Source: Macrothele yani (taxonomy: Eukaryota; Arthropoda; Arachnida; Araneae; Macrothelidae). Taken from it: DNA of 64,000 bases. The number at the start of each line of letters is the position of its first letter. Position 1 is the stretch's first letter. Shown one piece after another: positions 53,247 through 64,000 of this stretch. Both the position numbers and the translations under genes were made by a program. The notes below the pieces were generated by a model. That model saw only the letters and a program-made list of their open reading frames with translations. It did not search any database and was not told the origin of the DNA. The stretch is from positions 69,650,971 through 69,714,970 of the forward strand of contig CM077022.1 of the NCBI GenBank assembly GCA_039090855.1, in the 5' to 3' direction.

Positions 53247-54676
53247 TACACTGACGGAAAAAAAAAATCCCAACACCACGAAAAAATAGTTGTAGAGGAA
53301 TGAAATGGCGGCAATACATTTGTATAGGTAACATATTTAATCGATTAAGGTTACAAGATCACAGCTTAATGTAAGCGCGAGAAGAGCCATTTTAAATGTG
53401 AAATGCTGGTACATTAATAACCGGTGTAACCGCCAGAATGATGAATGCAAGCACGCAAACGTTCATGCATTGTGTCGTACAGGTGCTGGATGTCAGTTTG
53501 TGGGAGGGAGTTCCACGCCTGTTGCACTTGGTCGGTCAATACAGGGACGGTTAATGCTGGTTGGGGGTGACGCTGGAGTTGTCGTCCAATGATGTCCCAT
53601 ACGTGCTCGATTGGTGAAAGATTTGGTGATCTAGCATGCCACGGCAACATGTCGACACTCTGTAGAGCATGTTGGGTTACAACAGCGGTATGCGGGCGAG
53701 CGTTATCCTGTTGGAAAACACCCCTGGAATGCTGTTCATGAATGGCAGCACAACAGGTTGAATCCCCAGACCGACGTACAACTGCGCCGTCAGGGTGCGT
53801 GGGATAACCACGAGAGTGCTCCTGCTGTCATAGGAAATTGCTCCCCAGACCATAACTCCAGGTGTAGGTCCAGTGTGTCTCGGCCGCAGACAGGTTGGTT
53901 GCAGGCGCTCACCCGGCCTCCTTCTAACCAACACACGGCCATCACTGGCACCCAGGCAGAACCGACTTTCATCAGAAAACACAACAGATCTCCACTCCGT
54001 CCTCCAATTAGCTCTAGCTTGACACCACTGACGTCGCAAACGGCAGTGGTTTGGAGTAAGTGGAATGCACGCTACAGGGCGTCTGACTCGGAGCTGTCCT
54101 TCAAGTAACCGATTTGTAACAGTTCGTTGTGTCACTGTGGTGGCAACTGCAGCTCGAATTGCTGCCGCAGACGCGGTACGATGCGCCACGGCCATACGCC
54201 GTACACGGCGCTCTTCCCTCTCAGTAGTGCCACGCGGCCGGCCGGAATCCGGTCTTCTTGAGGCAGTCCTTCCCTTGACCACCGCTGCCAACAATTATGC
54301 ACAGTGGCTACATTCCTGCCAAGTCGTTCTGCAATATTGCGGAAAGAAAATCTACCTTCTCGTAGCCCTATTACACGACCTCGTTCAAACTCCGTGAGCT
54401 GTTGATAATTACTTCTTCGTCTTCTTAAAGGCATTCTTGACTAACATCAACACACTACGTCGAATCTCAACGATAACTAACGCTCACGAACGTTACAGTG
54501 CGTATTTACAGCAAACCTGCTTTGCATGTTCCGAGGGGCGCTACTAGCGCCTCACGTATGCGCCGAGCGCGAAATTTGCATAGATGTCATCTTACAGACG
54601 TACTCTCACCGCCTACCAATTGTCGTTTATCTAGCACAACCCCTTCTTGGTGTTGGGATTTTTTTCCGTCAGTGTA
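53247..54676 (-). mobile_element. Tc1-like element, near-intact copy 2
   Basis: Same family as 29126-30558 and almost identical in sequence and length. The transposase frame is cut by two one-base deletions relative to copy 1, near 54268 and near 53720 (a C-run shortened by one). Arg is kept where copy 1 has its stop. Catalytic motifs VVFSDESRF and SPIEHVW remain. Confidence 0.92.
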
Positions 54677-55181
54677 CATGGACTTTGAGTCAGGAGACGG
54701 CTTTTAAAAATAACTTTTGTTTCATTCATTTAACTCTTTAACCTTGACTTTCACATCAAATGTGTTACTACTAACAATTGCCGTGAGTGAAGCAGGACAC
54801 TAATAGCACGAAGTTTCTCATTTTGTGCGATTTCTAACACAAATATTGAGAAATAAGTCATTCAACGTAACTTTCTTGTGTCGCAAGTAATTGCATTTTG
54901 ATTCATATCGCGAAGAACATGAGATGAGAGTCGGTTTCCTTTTCCCGTTATTCTACAATCAGTAATTACTGTTTCCATGACCAGTCTTACTGTATGTGTA
55001 TCTTTCACATGGAAGAAATAATGTAAAGTGCACAACATTCCAAAGTGGATCTTAGAATATACTGGTCTCACACCGATATCAGTACAACTCACCTAAATAG
55101 CATGTCACCCCCGTTGGCTGCCATGACACACTCCACCCCCATAGGTATACTTCCAATCATCGAACGTTAAGCTGCTGCCTC
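54677..55181. other. Non-coding DNA
   Basis: No gene or repeat recognised. Confidence 0.4.
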
Positions 55182-56284
55182 TACACAGTCGAGTCACATT
55201 ATTGTGACCAGCTCCTATTTTTGGCGTCAACAGCGCGTAGCCAATGAAAGAAGGCATCTGCCGTGAGCTGGCTTTGGGGGTATATAACGTGTGCTATAGG
55301 CATTCTGAAAACATATCACCAGTTGCTGTCATGGATAAAAGGAGCGATTTATAAGATTTGCAAAATGGGATGATTATCAGCTTTCTAGCCAAGGGTGGCA
55401 GTATTTCTGAAACAGCGCAGTTTGTGAACTGTTCGCGTACTGCTGTGGATAAGATGTATCGTGATTGGAGAAATGGCACCATTGCGAATAAGCGACGTGA
55501 AAACTGCGGAGCACCACGTGCCATTGATGTGAGAGGTGAACGTCGGCTGCGAAGGTGCGTGAAGGCCTATCGACACGCTACAGTGGTGCAACTCACTAGC
55601 CGAATGAACCAGGAGGCTACCAGAAGTGTGTCTAAAACGACAGTTCAGCGAACCCTGCTGCACATGGGGCTCCGATGCAGACGGGTGGGCACTACACGTA
55701 TGCTAACGAAGGTGCGTCGACAGAAAAGGCTTACATTTGCACCGCAGTATCGGAATTGGACCTCCGCTGATTGGCAAAGGATTGCCTTCTCGGATGAGTC
55801 ACGTTTTCTGCTTCATCGAACGGATGGACGTTGGCCTATAAAGCGAGAAACATCGGAGAAAAAACACTCTTCAACCATTGCTGGAAGAGCACAAGCTTTT
55901 GGGTCAGCGTTATGGTCTGGGGAAGGTTTTCGTGGCATTCTCTGCGTCCACTCATACCTGCGGAAGGCACTATGTACCGAATTCTTTATGAATCCGTCCT
56001 TTCAGACCACGTACACCCATACATGCTGATTGTCTTCCCTGGGGAGGATTGGATCTTCCAGCAGGACAATACGACGTGTTACACAGCTGGAAATGCCCGA
56101 CAGTGGTTGCAAGGGCACGATGAAGACTTCAAAATACTTATTTTGCCCCTAATTCCCCAGACATAAATCCAATTGAGCATCTGTGGGGCCACATCAATCA
56201 TGTTGTTCGCTTTATGGATCTTCCACCACGCACCCTTAATCAGCTGTCAGATAGACTGCAGTCAGCATGGCTCCACGTACCTGT
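55182..56284 (+). mobile_element. Tc1 family A, copy 3, 3'-truncated
   Basis: Left terminal repeat TACACAGTCGAGTCACATTA at 55182. Frame 55358-56029 covers SISETAQFVNCSRTAVDKMY, GAPRAIDVRGERRLRRCV and IAFSDESRFLLHRTDGRW. The second region (WIFQQDNTTCYTAGNARQWL) and NPIEHLWGHI follow in other frames. The right terminal repeat is missing; the copy joins a family F fragment at about 56284. Confidence 0.88.
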
Positions 56285-56506
56285 GACTTGACAAATCACT
56301 AATATAACACCCAAGAATCTTTCCTTTCTCGAAGTCAGTTCTCTCCCACCACGACATTTTCACTCAACCTCACAGTGCGATATGATCGCGGTCAGCTGCA
56401 GGCTTCTTTGTATACCGTTTGCAGCTGTACAGCGCATCTTAACAACGCAGCGGATCAGTTCATTTGCTTTTGAAGTGGCGTGCGGTGACTTTTGTCAATA
56501 TAGTGC
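56284..56506 (-). mobile_element. Tc1 family F, 5' end fragment
   Basis: The reverse complement matches the start of the element at 59330: inverted-repeat end CACTATATTGACAAAAGTCA, GCAGCGGTATACAAAG-type leader and GGAAAGATTCTTGGGTGTTA. It is joined directly to the truncated family A copy on the left and to the next Tc1 on the right. Confidence 0.8.
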
Positions 56507-57721
56507 ACACTGAAGTGCCAGAAAAACTAGTACAGACGAGCGTATGCAAAATACTAGCAACGTCTCCTATGCGCGTACTCGGTTGCGTCCGCCAGTGCGT
56601 ATATAAAGCGATAGACATCCTTGCCAACTGTCACAGCTGTTTTCGGCATGAGAATGACAAGTAATAACGATTGATTTAAGCGATTTTCAACGCGGTGTCA
56701 TAGTTGGCGCTCGTGAGATGGGCCATAGTATTTCAGAGGTAGAAACGAAGTTCGGATTTTCACGGACGACCATTGCAACGGTGTACCGTGACTACAAGAA
56801 TTCCGGCAAAACCTCCACCCTACGATATCAGTGTGGCCGAAAAAATACATTGGGTGAACGTGACCATCGTCGGCTGTCAAGAATAGTTTTACGCGATAGA
56901 TGCGCAACACTCTCGCAGGTATCATCGGAATTCAATGCTGGAACCTCAACAAGCATCAGCATCCGGACTGTGCAACGTATCCTGCACGATATGAGGTTTG
57001 GGAGCCGACGCCCAACTCGAGTCCCCTTGATGGGTGCACGACACAGAGCTATGCGCCTCGCTTGGGCACGGCAACACCGCCACTGAACACTTGATGACTG
57101 GAAACAAGCAGCCTGGTCTGACGAGTCGCTTTTCCAACTGTATAGGGCAGATGGAAGGATTCGTATGTGGCGCAAACCCCATGAAGCCATGGATCCCGCC
57201 TGTCAACAGGGAATTGTACCGGCTGGTGGGGGGCCCGTAATGGTATGGGGTATGTTTAGCTGGACTTCACTGGGACCCATTGTACGTCTACAAACGTCTG
57301 TGACCGGCCAACGCTACGTGCGCATTCTTTCTGACGAGGTACACCCGTTCTTCTCTTGCATTCATTCTGATGGGTTGGGCCTGTTCCAACAGAACAATGC
57401 AAGTGTCGGGAGGCCACATTATGATTAGAGGAGCATTCATCTGGGTTTGGGGTGTTACCATTTCCACCCAAGCCCCAGATCTGAACGTGGTAGAACACAT
57501 TTGGGATGCCATGCAACGCGCTATCGAACACTGGAATCCGATACCACGGAATACACCCGAATTGTGGAACGCTCTGCAGGAAGTATGGTGTGCATTGCTT
57601 ACAGCATATTTCCAGAAGCTGGTGGAGTCCATGCCCCGTCGTATTTCTGCAGTCCTGCGGTCCCATGGGGGACCTACCAAGTACTGGACTGGTGTACCAG
57701 TTTTTCTGGCACTTCAGTGTA
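56507..57721 (+). mobile_element. Tc1-like element (family G)
   Basis: Terminal repeats ACACTGAAGTGCCAGAAAAA and the inverse TTTTTCTGGCACTTCAGTGT ending 57720. Frame 56718-57086 has MGHSISEVETKFGFSRTTIA and DRCATLSQVSSEFNAG; 57165-57428 follows after a stop; AWSDESLF near 57117 keeps the first Asp. The second motif reads FQQNNAS, with catalytic Asp changed to Asn, and VVEHIWDAM replaces the NPIEHIW motif at 57490. Confidence 0.87.
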
Positions 57722-57787
57722 TACCTAAACATAGATCATTTTCTACCCCGAAAAATAGTTTATGTTATCAGAAAGATCACTCAAAAA

Positions 57788-59169
57788 TACAGTACTCTTT
57801 GTGAATATTGCAACACCAAGAAGGAATGGCGTTATTCATATGGAATTTATATCACAGATTCTTCATGTTACAGGAGATAAATGATTACATTTCAAGAGCT
57901 ATAAGAATTTTACCCTTCAAAACGCAGTATCGTGTGAAGCCACCTCGAGCAAAAATAATAGCCTCTACATGACGTGGCATCGAATGGAAGAGGTTTTTGA
58001 TATAGTCCTGGGAAACAGCCTGCCAGACTGCTTTTATGCAAGACCAGAGTTCATTTGGGGTGACTGGCGGAGACACTTGACGGGCGAGTCGTTTAGCTAC
58101 CATGTCCTAGAAATGTTCGATCGAGGACATGTCTGGTGACCGTGTAGGCCACGGAAGAAGAGCATAGAAGAGATCTTGGATATTCTGGGACACGTGTGGT
58201 GGAGCAATTTCCCGCTGGAATATAGCGCCAGAACAACTCTGAAGGAAGGGCATCACCTTTTCCTGTAAAACATCCCTGATGTATCGCTGGCTGTCGAAGG
58301 TTCCCTTAATTCGTACCAGGCGATATCGCGAAATGAATCCCAATGGCGCCCCAAACTGGCGTTGGACAGCTATGACACTGTAAAATGCACGCTGCAAGAT
58401 GGTACCGTTTACCACGACGTTTCCGAACACGTATGCGACCATCATGGTGTATCAAGTTGAATCGTGACTCGTCAGAAAATACGACCTGTTGCCAATCAGC
58501 TCGCCACTGTCTGCGTTGGAGACCCCATTGCAACCTAAGGTGTCTGTGGTTGAGGGTCGAAGGAATGCGTAGCATTGTGCTGCTAGCGACCAGTCCTCTG
58601 TTAAGCAGACGACGTCGAACTGTGTTGGAAGACAGAGACTGACCTGTGACAGGGCTACACTGCTGCGCTAACACCGTGGATGTCAATATGCGATCGGTCA
58701 CTGTCATTCGGCAGAGATGTCTGTCATCCCGTGCGATATTGCGATCCATTTCCCGGATTTTTGTGCGTTCGAGCCTTATCTGTCAACTAACGCTACGTTC
58801 CCATCACTGTTCCGGCGTTTCTTCCCGTTCGAGTGTCAACTTCGTGGTAGGAAAGTCCAGCTTCTCTCATCGCGACAATCATTCCTCGCTCAAAGTCCGT
58901 CGGGTGTTCATAACGCGACCTTCTTCGGCGACGGGGCGTAGTGAAACACAAGAAACACCCATTCGAACCAATGATTGCAGCATCTCGTTTGACCCAGCTC
59001 TTTGTACCCAAGGCCGCAAAGTTCGGAGTGTGCTGCTCCGAAACTGCATGCGCATTTTCACTGACATTTTAACAATTTGCATGTCCCAACCTGTTGTTTT
59101 GTGTTTTAGAAGCTAATACGAGTACCACCAGTCATTCATGGTGTTGCAGTTTTCAAAAACAGTAGTGTA
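57788..59169 (-). mobile_element. Tc1-like element (family H)
   Basis: Terminal repeats TACAGTACTCTTTGTGAATA and a matching inverse ending AGTAGTGTA at 59169. Minus frames: 58793-59011 (HPTDFERGMIVAMREAGLSY), 58306-58749 (RDDRHLCRMTVTDRILTSTV, QQVVFSDESRFNLIHHDGRI), 58107-58445 (GAIFQREIAPPHVSQN, second Asp lost; SPDMSSIEHF) and 57885-58103 (C-terminus). Frame-shifted. Confidence 0.85.
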
Positions 59170-59329
59170 GAAAGCAAGAATTGCGATAAACTCTTTAGAT
59201 ATTAAACTTTATGGAAGTAAATCCAACTAGGACTTACTAGATATATCGGACGCACAAGAGTTACCGCATGTATTCCCAAAAATATAGAATAAATTTCGTG
59301 AACAGTTTACAAAGATAGAGATGTTCAAA

Positions 59330-60567
59330 TACACTATATTGACAGAAGTCACCAGAAACCTTTTCAAAAGCAAATGAACGAATCCACTGCGTTGTTAAGA
59401 TGCGCGGTACAGCTGCAAACGGTATAAAAACAAGCCTGCATCTGACCGCGATCGTATCGCACAGTGAGGTTGAGTGAAAATGTGGCTGAACTGTATTTGA
59501 GAAAGGAAAGATTGTTGGATGTTATATTAGTGGGTTGTCCATAAGAGAAACAAAGAGGCGTTTAAACATACTCAATCAACTATTTTTGATGTACTGAATA
59601 AGTGGAAGACACATGGCGTGCCTGAAGTTGCAAAACGTACCGGCAGAACAAAGAAAATCAGTGATAGAGGACGTCGAAGCCTCAGGAGAGTCGTTACAGC
59701 TAATCGACGGAGTACTGCACAAGACCTCAGTGTACAGGCGAGTAAATATTCTGGAACCTTAGTATGTACACGTACCATTCGCAGAGAACTTCATTCCATG
59801 GGTTACCGTGGTCGTACGGCTGCTCATTAGCCTTTTATCTCCAATCGGATTGCTACTTGTCGTTTAGCATGGTGTAAAGAACATTTATCGTGGACCGCAG
59901 ATCAATGGAAACGGGTCCTATGGACTGATGAATCTAGATACACGATCCATCAGTCTGAAGACCGTGTGTGAGTATGGCGGCAGCCGGGAAAACGCTATTT
60001 ACCACAGTTTACAGTTCCTACGATCAAGATTGGAGCTGGCAGTGTACTCGTGTGGGGGTGTTTTTCGTGGAATGGTCCCGGTACATTGGGTATCGTGAAC
60101 AAACCTGTTAACCAGCACGTCTACCTCGATATTCTGGACAATTATGCCCTACCAACTCTGTGGCAATACTATGGAACCGAGCCTTGTTGGAACCAGCAGG
60201 ATAATGCACCGAGCCATAAAACAAGGACTGTAACGGCGTAGTTTGACGATAATTCCGTATCGTGTGTGGACTGGCTAGCACAGAGCCCTGATCTTAATCC
60301 CATAGATCACCCATGGGATGAATTAGAGCGCCGCAAAAGAAGTTTGGAACCAAGGCCTACTACTAAGCAACAGTTAGCGGCAGCATTATGTACTGAATGG
60401 AAGCTCATACCTATCGCTGTGTTCCAAAACCTTGTCGAAAGCATGTTTCGAAGTGTCAGTGCATGCACTAAGGCCAAAGATGGACCGATACCGCACTAAT
60501 ATATGCCAATAAATGCTATGTTGTGTTTCTCTTCTAGGTGTCCGGTGACTTTTATCAATATAGTGTA
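59330..60567 (+). mobile_element. Tc1-like element (family F)
   Basis: Terminal repeats TACACTATATTGACAGAAGT and the inverse ACTTTTATCAATATAGTGTA ending 60567. Plus pieces: 59618-59830 (RTGRTKKISDRGRRSLRRVV), RVLWTDESRYTIHQSEDRV (about 59910), 60050-60241 (VWGCFSWNGPGTLGIVNKPV, CWNQQDNAPSHK) and 60266-60499 (QSPDLNPIDHPWDELERRKR). Four in-frame stops separate otherwise collinear parts. The third catalytic residue is Asp instead of Glu. Confidence 0.88.
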
Positions 60568-61469
60568 TATGGTTCCCCAAAGTTTCGAATTTCTGCAGGG
60601 GTCTTTTTAGTTAGGAAACTTTCTCGAAAATATGTTTCAAACTTCTCGTACATTTAAAATACCGAAAGAATGCCAGATGTTCATGAAAACACATTAGTTG
60701 ATCTCTACACGTTTGAATAAACTGACCACAAGGTACGAAAAATCGAAAAACAGTTGACGCTTTGGACACACTCACACAAGCATTGCTCTGAAGTACAGTT
60801 AAACGTAAAACATTTTCTACTCCAAAATATGTAATGCTGCTAGAAAAATCACTTATAAAGATCTTGACTTTATAATTCTGGAAATGATATTCTGTAGTAC
60901 AGATTTGCGATTGCCTAGATTCGCTATTTAGAGTTAATGCATTTCCCCCCAGTGAGATAGATGCTAACCTCATGTTACACATATTTTGAATTTACAGTGT
61001 TTAAATGTCGAAATATTTTCTTTTTCAGATAATGCTTCATGGGAAGAAAAGGGATATTTTGTTTCAACATATATCTCCTTCGATTTTGCCAACTATCTTT
61101 GGAGGAAACATGAGCAATTTCAATAACGAACATTTGACCGGAGTCATGGACAAATATCTCCGAAAACTGAAAAATGAGGAACATTTGCTCTTTTGCAGAA
61201 AAGACGGATCATCACCGATATCATAAATGTTAATGAAAATGTTATGCGCGAATGTTGTGCAAGAATGCTTATCTTACCAAATCGTGTGTGTGGAATGCTT
61301 ATCATACCAATCATCCGGTAAAATACTCATAGTTTTTATGATGACCTTTTTAAACATTTCAGACTCAAGACATCAGAATGCAAACACTCTTGGACAGAGG
61401 TCATTCAACAGAAAGGATTTTATAAACAGGACAAATTACAGGATTCCGGGCTTTTAGTTTGAACTGTGA
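60568..61469. other. Non-coding DNA with old repeat traces
   Basis: Lines near 60790-60850 resemble 57722-57790 (CATTTTCTACTCCAAAATAT / CATTTTCTACCCCGAAAAAT). No gene seen. Confidence 0.4.
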
Positions 61470-62735
61470 TACAGAGGGTGAGTCGAAAGTTTTGCAATAT
61501 TTGGATCACTTTGTCTCCATACGTACCTTTACGACGGAAGCTGACTAGCATTCAAAGTATAGGCCATCGTGTTGAACCGTCTTTAGCCATCTGTCTGTCA
61601 GTTCTTCGAATCTGAGGCGGTACCAGTTCTTGTCCTTGGAGGCGAAGAACTCCTTCACTCCAGCTGCCACCTGCTCCTCATTGTTGAAGTGCCGCCCGCG
61701 AAGGAAGTGGGCCATGGACCGGAACAAGTAATAGTCCGACGGGGACTACATACTGGGTGTGGCATTAGTTCGATGCCCTCAAGTTCCTGGAGTTTTGCCC
61801 GGGTATGAAGCCGAGCGTTGTTCTACTGTAGAAAAACGCGCTTTCTGTTCACCAGTGCCGGATAATTCTCCTCCAAAATGGCATACATACGTTTCAGCTG
61901 TTCAGAGTAGAGGTTGGCGCTCTACTCTGAACTGGAACAAATTCGTAATGGATTATCCCCTCGATATTCCACCAGACGCAGAGCATCACCTTGTGATCGA
62001 AGCACCCACGTTTGGCAACACGTTCAGGAAGCTGGCCCGGTCTCAACCACTGCCGTTGTGTGTTAGGGTTACGGAGATAGACCCACCTTTCACCGCACGT
62101 AACAATTCGTTTGATGAAGCGTACATCGCGTTGGTTTTCTAGGAGTTTCGTGCACATTTCCACTCGGCGGTTTGCTTCAGCTGGCGTCAGTTCGTGAGGG
62201 ACAATTTGGCAGCTCCAGTAGACCTTGCCGAGGTCCCGAAGGTGACCAACCACGGTGGTTTGTGACATGCGCAGCTTGCCTGATAATCTCGGAGTGCTGG
62301 TTGTCGGAATTGCCTGTAAAGCCTGGCGCACGGCCTCGAAATCCACGGTTCGCGGCCTACCTGGCTTTGGCTGATCGTCGAGGTTTTTGTCACCTGAGCG
62401 AAATTTCTTAAAACATCGGGTTGCAGTGCTGTAATAAACAGAAGCTTTCCCTTTCGCATGACACATTTTCGTGTTGCTTGAGCAGCGTTATTGGTCGAGT
62501 TCAAACTCGTAAAGGAAAAGCTCCCTAATTAGCCGGTTGTGGCTGTTCTTCTTTTAGGCGTCCCAAACACAGACAGCACGACGACATGCAATGCTATTCA
62601 CAGCAACAACTACCACTTTATATCCAATTTCGACTGACTGCAGTGCGCGACTTGAAGTAGTTTAAATACGCGACACACCGGCCACAGCACATGCGTTTAT
62701 GCAAATATTGCAAAACTTTCGACTCACCCTCTGTA
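61470..62735 (-). mobile_element. Mariner element
   Basis: Terminal repeats TACAGAGGGTGAGTCGAAAG and the inverse CTTTCGACTCACCCTCTGTA ending 62735, very well matched over about 30 bases. The minus frame 61894-62466 has STATRCFKKFRSGDKNLDDQ, KPGRPRTVDFEAVRQALQAI and VTCGERWVYLRNPNTQRQWL, with Gly where the first catalytic Asp is expected. The C-terminal piece is at 61545-61727 (VKEFFASKDKNWYRLRFEEL, DGLYFEC). Confidence 0.88.
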
Positions 62736-63142
62736 GCTTAAACTGTGATAGCGGATTTCTCAGTTTACTGGGATGAGTCGTTTCTCATTTCCGGCTTAGT
62801 TTCGTCGTAGATTTTGAAAGTTTTGTTTCATCGGGTAACTTTCTTCGTACACTTAATCAAATTATGCGTGAGAAATTCTTAACACCAGCTTTCGATTAAT
62901 GTTTGAGCAACGAGAATTTGACAACTCTCCCTCCACTAGAACACAACTACAATTTGCAGATTTCTACCATTCATTTGGTTTTACAGGTTCTGCAACACTT
63001 ACAACAGTAGGCCCTTTTCCCACTACCAGCTGATAGTTCGGGAATTCTAGAAAAGTACTGTCAGGAAAACGAAATGCAAGTGCTGCATTGCCACAGTTGC
63101 AATATGTTAGATCGAAGTTTGTCATATGTGAATCTCGAACCA
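62736..63142. other. Non-coding DNA
   Basis: No gene or repeat recognised. Confidence 0.4.
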
Positions 63143-63564
63143 TTAAGGTAGACGTCAAGTAATTTTGCTTCCTATACTTCCAATGGAAAAACCTTTGTAC
63201 ACCCAAGGATGAAAATTTGAACATCGATTAAAATAGCTTCATTTTATAACTTGGAATACTTAATATTTTTTAAAACATAACCATAATTATATTAAAAATC
63301 AGTAACTTTTCTTTTGGTGGTGTTGAAACCAGAAAAAAGATGACGCGACCTGCACTTTGATGACGTCAGTAAACAAACAAATGTTGGATTGCATAATTAT
63401 GGTTGTGTTTTAGAAAATATTAAGTATTCTAAGTTATAAAATGAAGCTATTTTAATCGATGTTCAAATTTTCATCCTTGGGAACGCATTAATTGTGAAGA
63501 AAATGTGTACAGAAGTTTTTCCATTGGAAGTATAGGAAGCAAACTTACTTCACGTCCACCTTAA
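63143..63564. mobile_element. Long-TIR MITE with TTAA ends, copy 2
   Basis: TTAA at 63143-63146 and 63561-63564 bounds inverted arms starting GGTAGACGTCAAGTAATTTT and inverse. It shares its whole layout, including the centre AAAAAAGATGACGCGACCTG, with the copy at 31532-31971, differing by scattered substitutions and a short deletion in the left arm. Confidence 0.88.
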
Positions 63565-63949
63565 GTAGCCAGACTGATTCCGATAAACTCAAATCCAGTA
63601 GATACTTCGTAACCGGTTTTTGGTGGTATCTGTCATATTTAGAGTACTATTTATTTTTTCTTGTTATTTTGTTTTATACACACTTTCCAAGAATCTGCCA
63701 TTTCTAAAAACTTTCCTGGAATGAGCTCTTTGGAAGTTCTTTTAGCACGTTGCTCTCAATTTTTTCAGTTTCACTCAAACGAGACTCTTTTAGGAAATAT
63801 CAGGCAAATGCAAAACACAGTCATGTCCAAAAGCTGAGTATAATCAATATACCTGTGAATATTTCAAGAACTAATCGTCGGAAAGACACGAAACTGGGTA
63901 TGCTTGTGTAATAACATACTGCTAGTACAACAGCAGATTTTTGTTTTGA

Positions 63950-64000
63950 TTGAAGGTTTAACGACCACCGTGAGCAACTCAATGAGCTATAAACAGACGC
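63950..64000 (-). mobile_element. Start of a SINE copy, running off the right edge
   Basis: GGTTTAACGACCACCGTGAG and AGCTATAAACAGACGC match the tail side of the SINE at 17600-17850 in the same orientation. Confidence 0.6.

Overview
The window is eukaryotic nuclear DNA, probably from an arthropod. It has no bacterial operon layout. It is packed with Tc1/mariner transposons of at least a dozen families, plus LINE, SINE, MITE, Harbinger and foldback-like remnants and several tandem-repeat blocks. I recognise no ordinary host gene. The exact host is not resolvable from the sequence.

Bases 1-10910 are the right-hand part of a Polinton/Maverick (adintovirus-like) element, an integrated relative of double-jelly-roll DNA viruses. 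A minus-strand block (1-5445) and a plus-strand block (5574-10445) diverge from an array of five 20-bp repeats (5451-5560). Minus-strand genes: an SAP-like protein running off the left edge (perhaps the start of the DNA polymerase), a zinc-finger protein, a lysine-rich protein with one stop, a KilA-N/DUF3627 protein, the integrase, a phospholipase A2 + DUF5679 protein, a membrane protein, the packaging ATPase and a small acidic protein. Plus-strand genes: a coiled-coil protein, a pX-like protein, the adenain-type protease, penton-like minor capsid protein, a small basic virion protein, double-jelly-roll major capsid protein and a fibre-like protein, ending in a strong hairpin plus T-run. The element ends at 10910 (ACTACT) and sits inside a Tc1 copy.

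Two things stand out in it. First, 13 of 14 gene starts carry ATAAATG, that is TAAATG with the start codon built in, which looks like the poxvirus late initiator. The genes without it (integrase, protease) abut the preceding gene in another frame. Second, the damage is almost wholly single-base frame shifts at short A/T runs, with only one in-frame stop. Two of the frame changes fall on canonical -1 slippery heptamers (T TTT TTA and T TTA AAA). Recent insertion, long-read homopolymer errors and programmed frameshifting must be told apart.

Bases 10911-64000 are host repeat DNA. Terminal inverted repeats delimit many Tc1/mariner copies, often adjacent or nested. Two copies of one family (29126-30558 and 53247-54676) are nearly identical, and some transposases are one nonsense mutation from open. 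Three transposase genes carry internal tandem duplications. A LINE at 26884-28770 is split by a 949-bp foldback-like element with 11-bp target duplications. At 45.2-46.4 kb a 145-bp repeat alternates in two types (ABABABAB) beside a gutted PIF/Harbinger element. Degenerate 150/455-bp repeats fill 30.9-34.6 kb.
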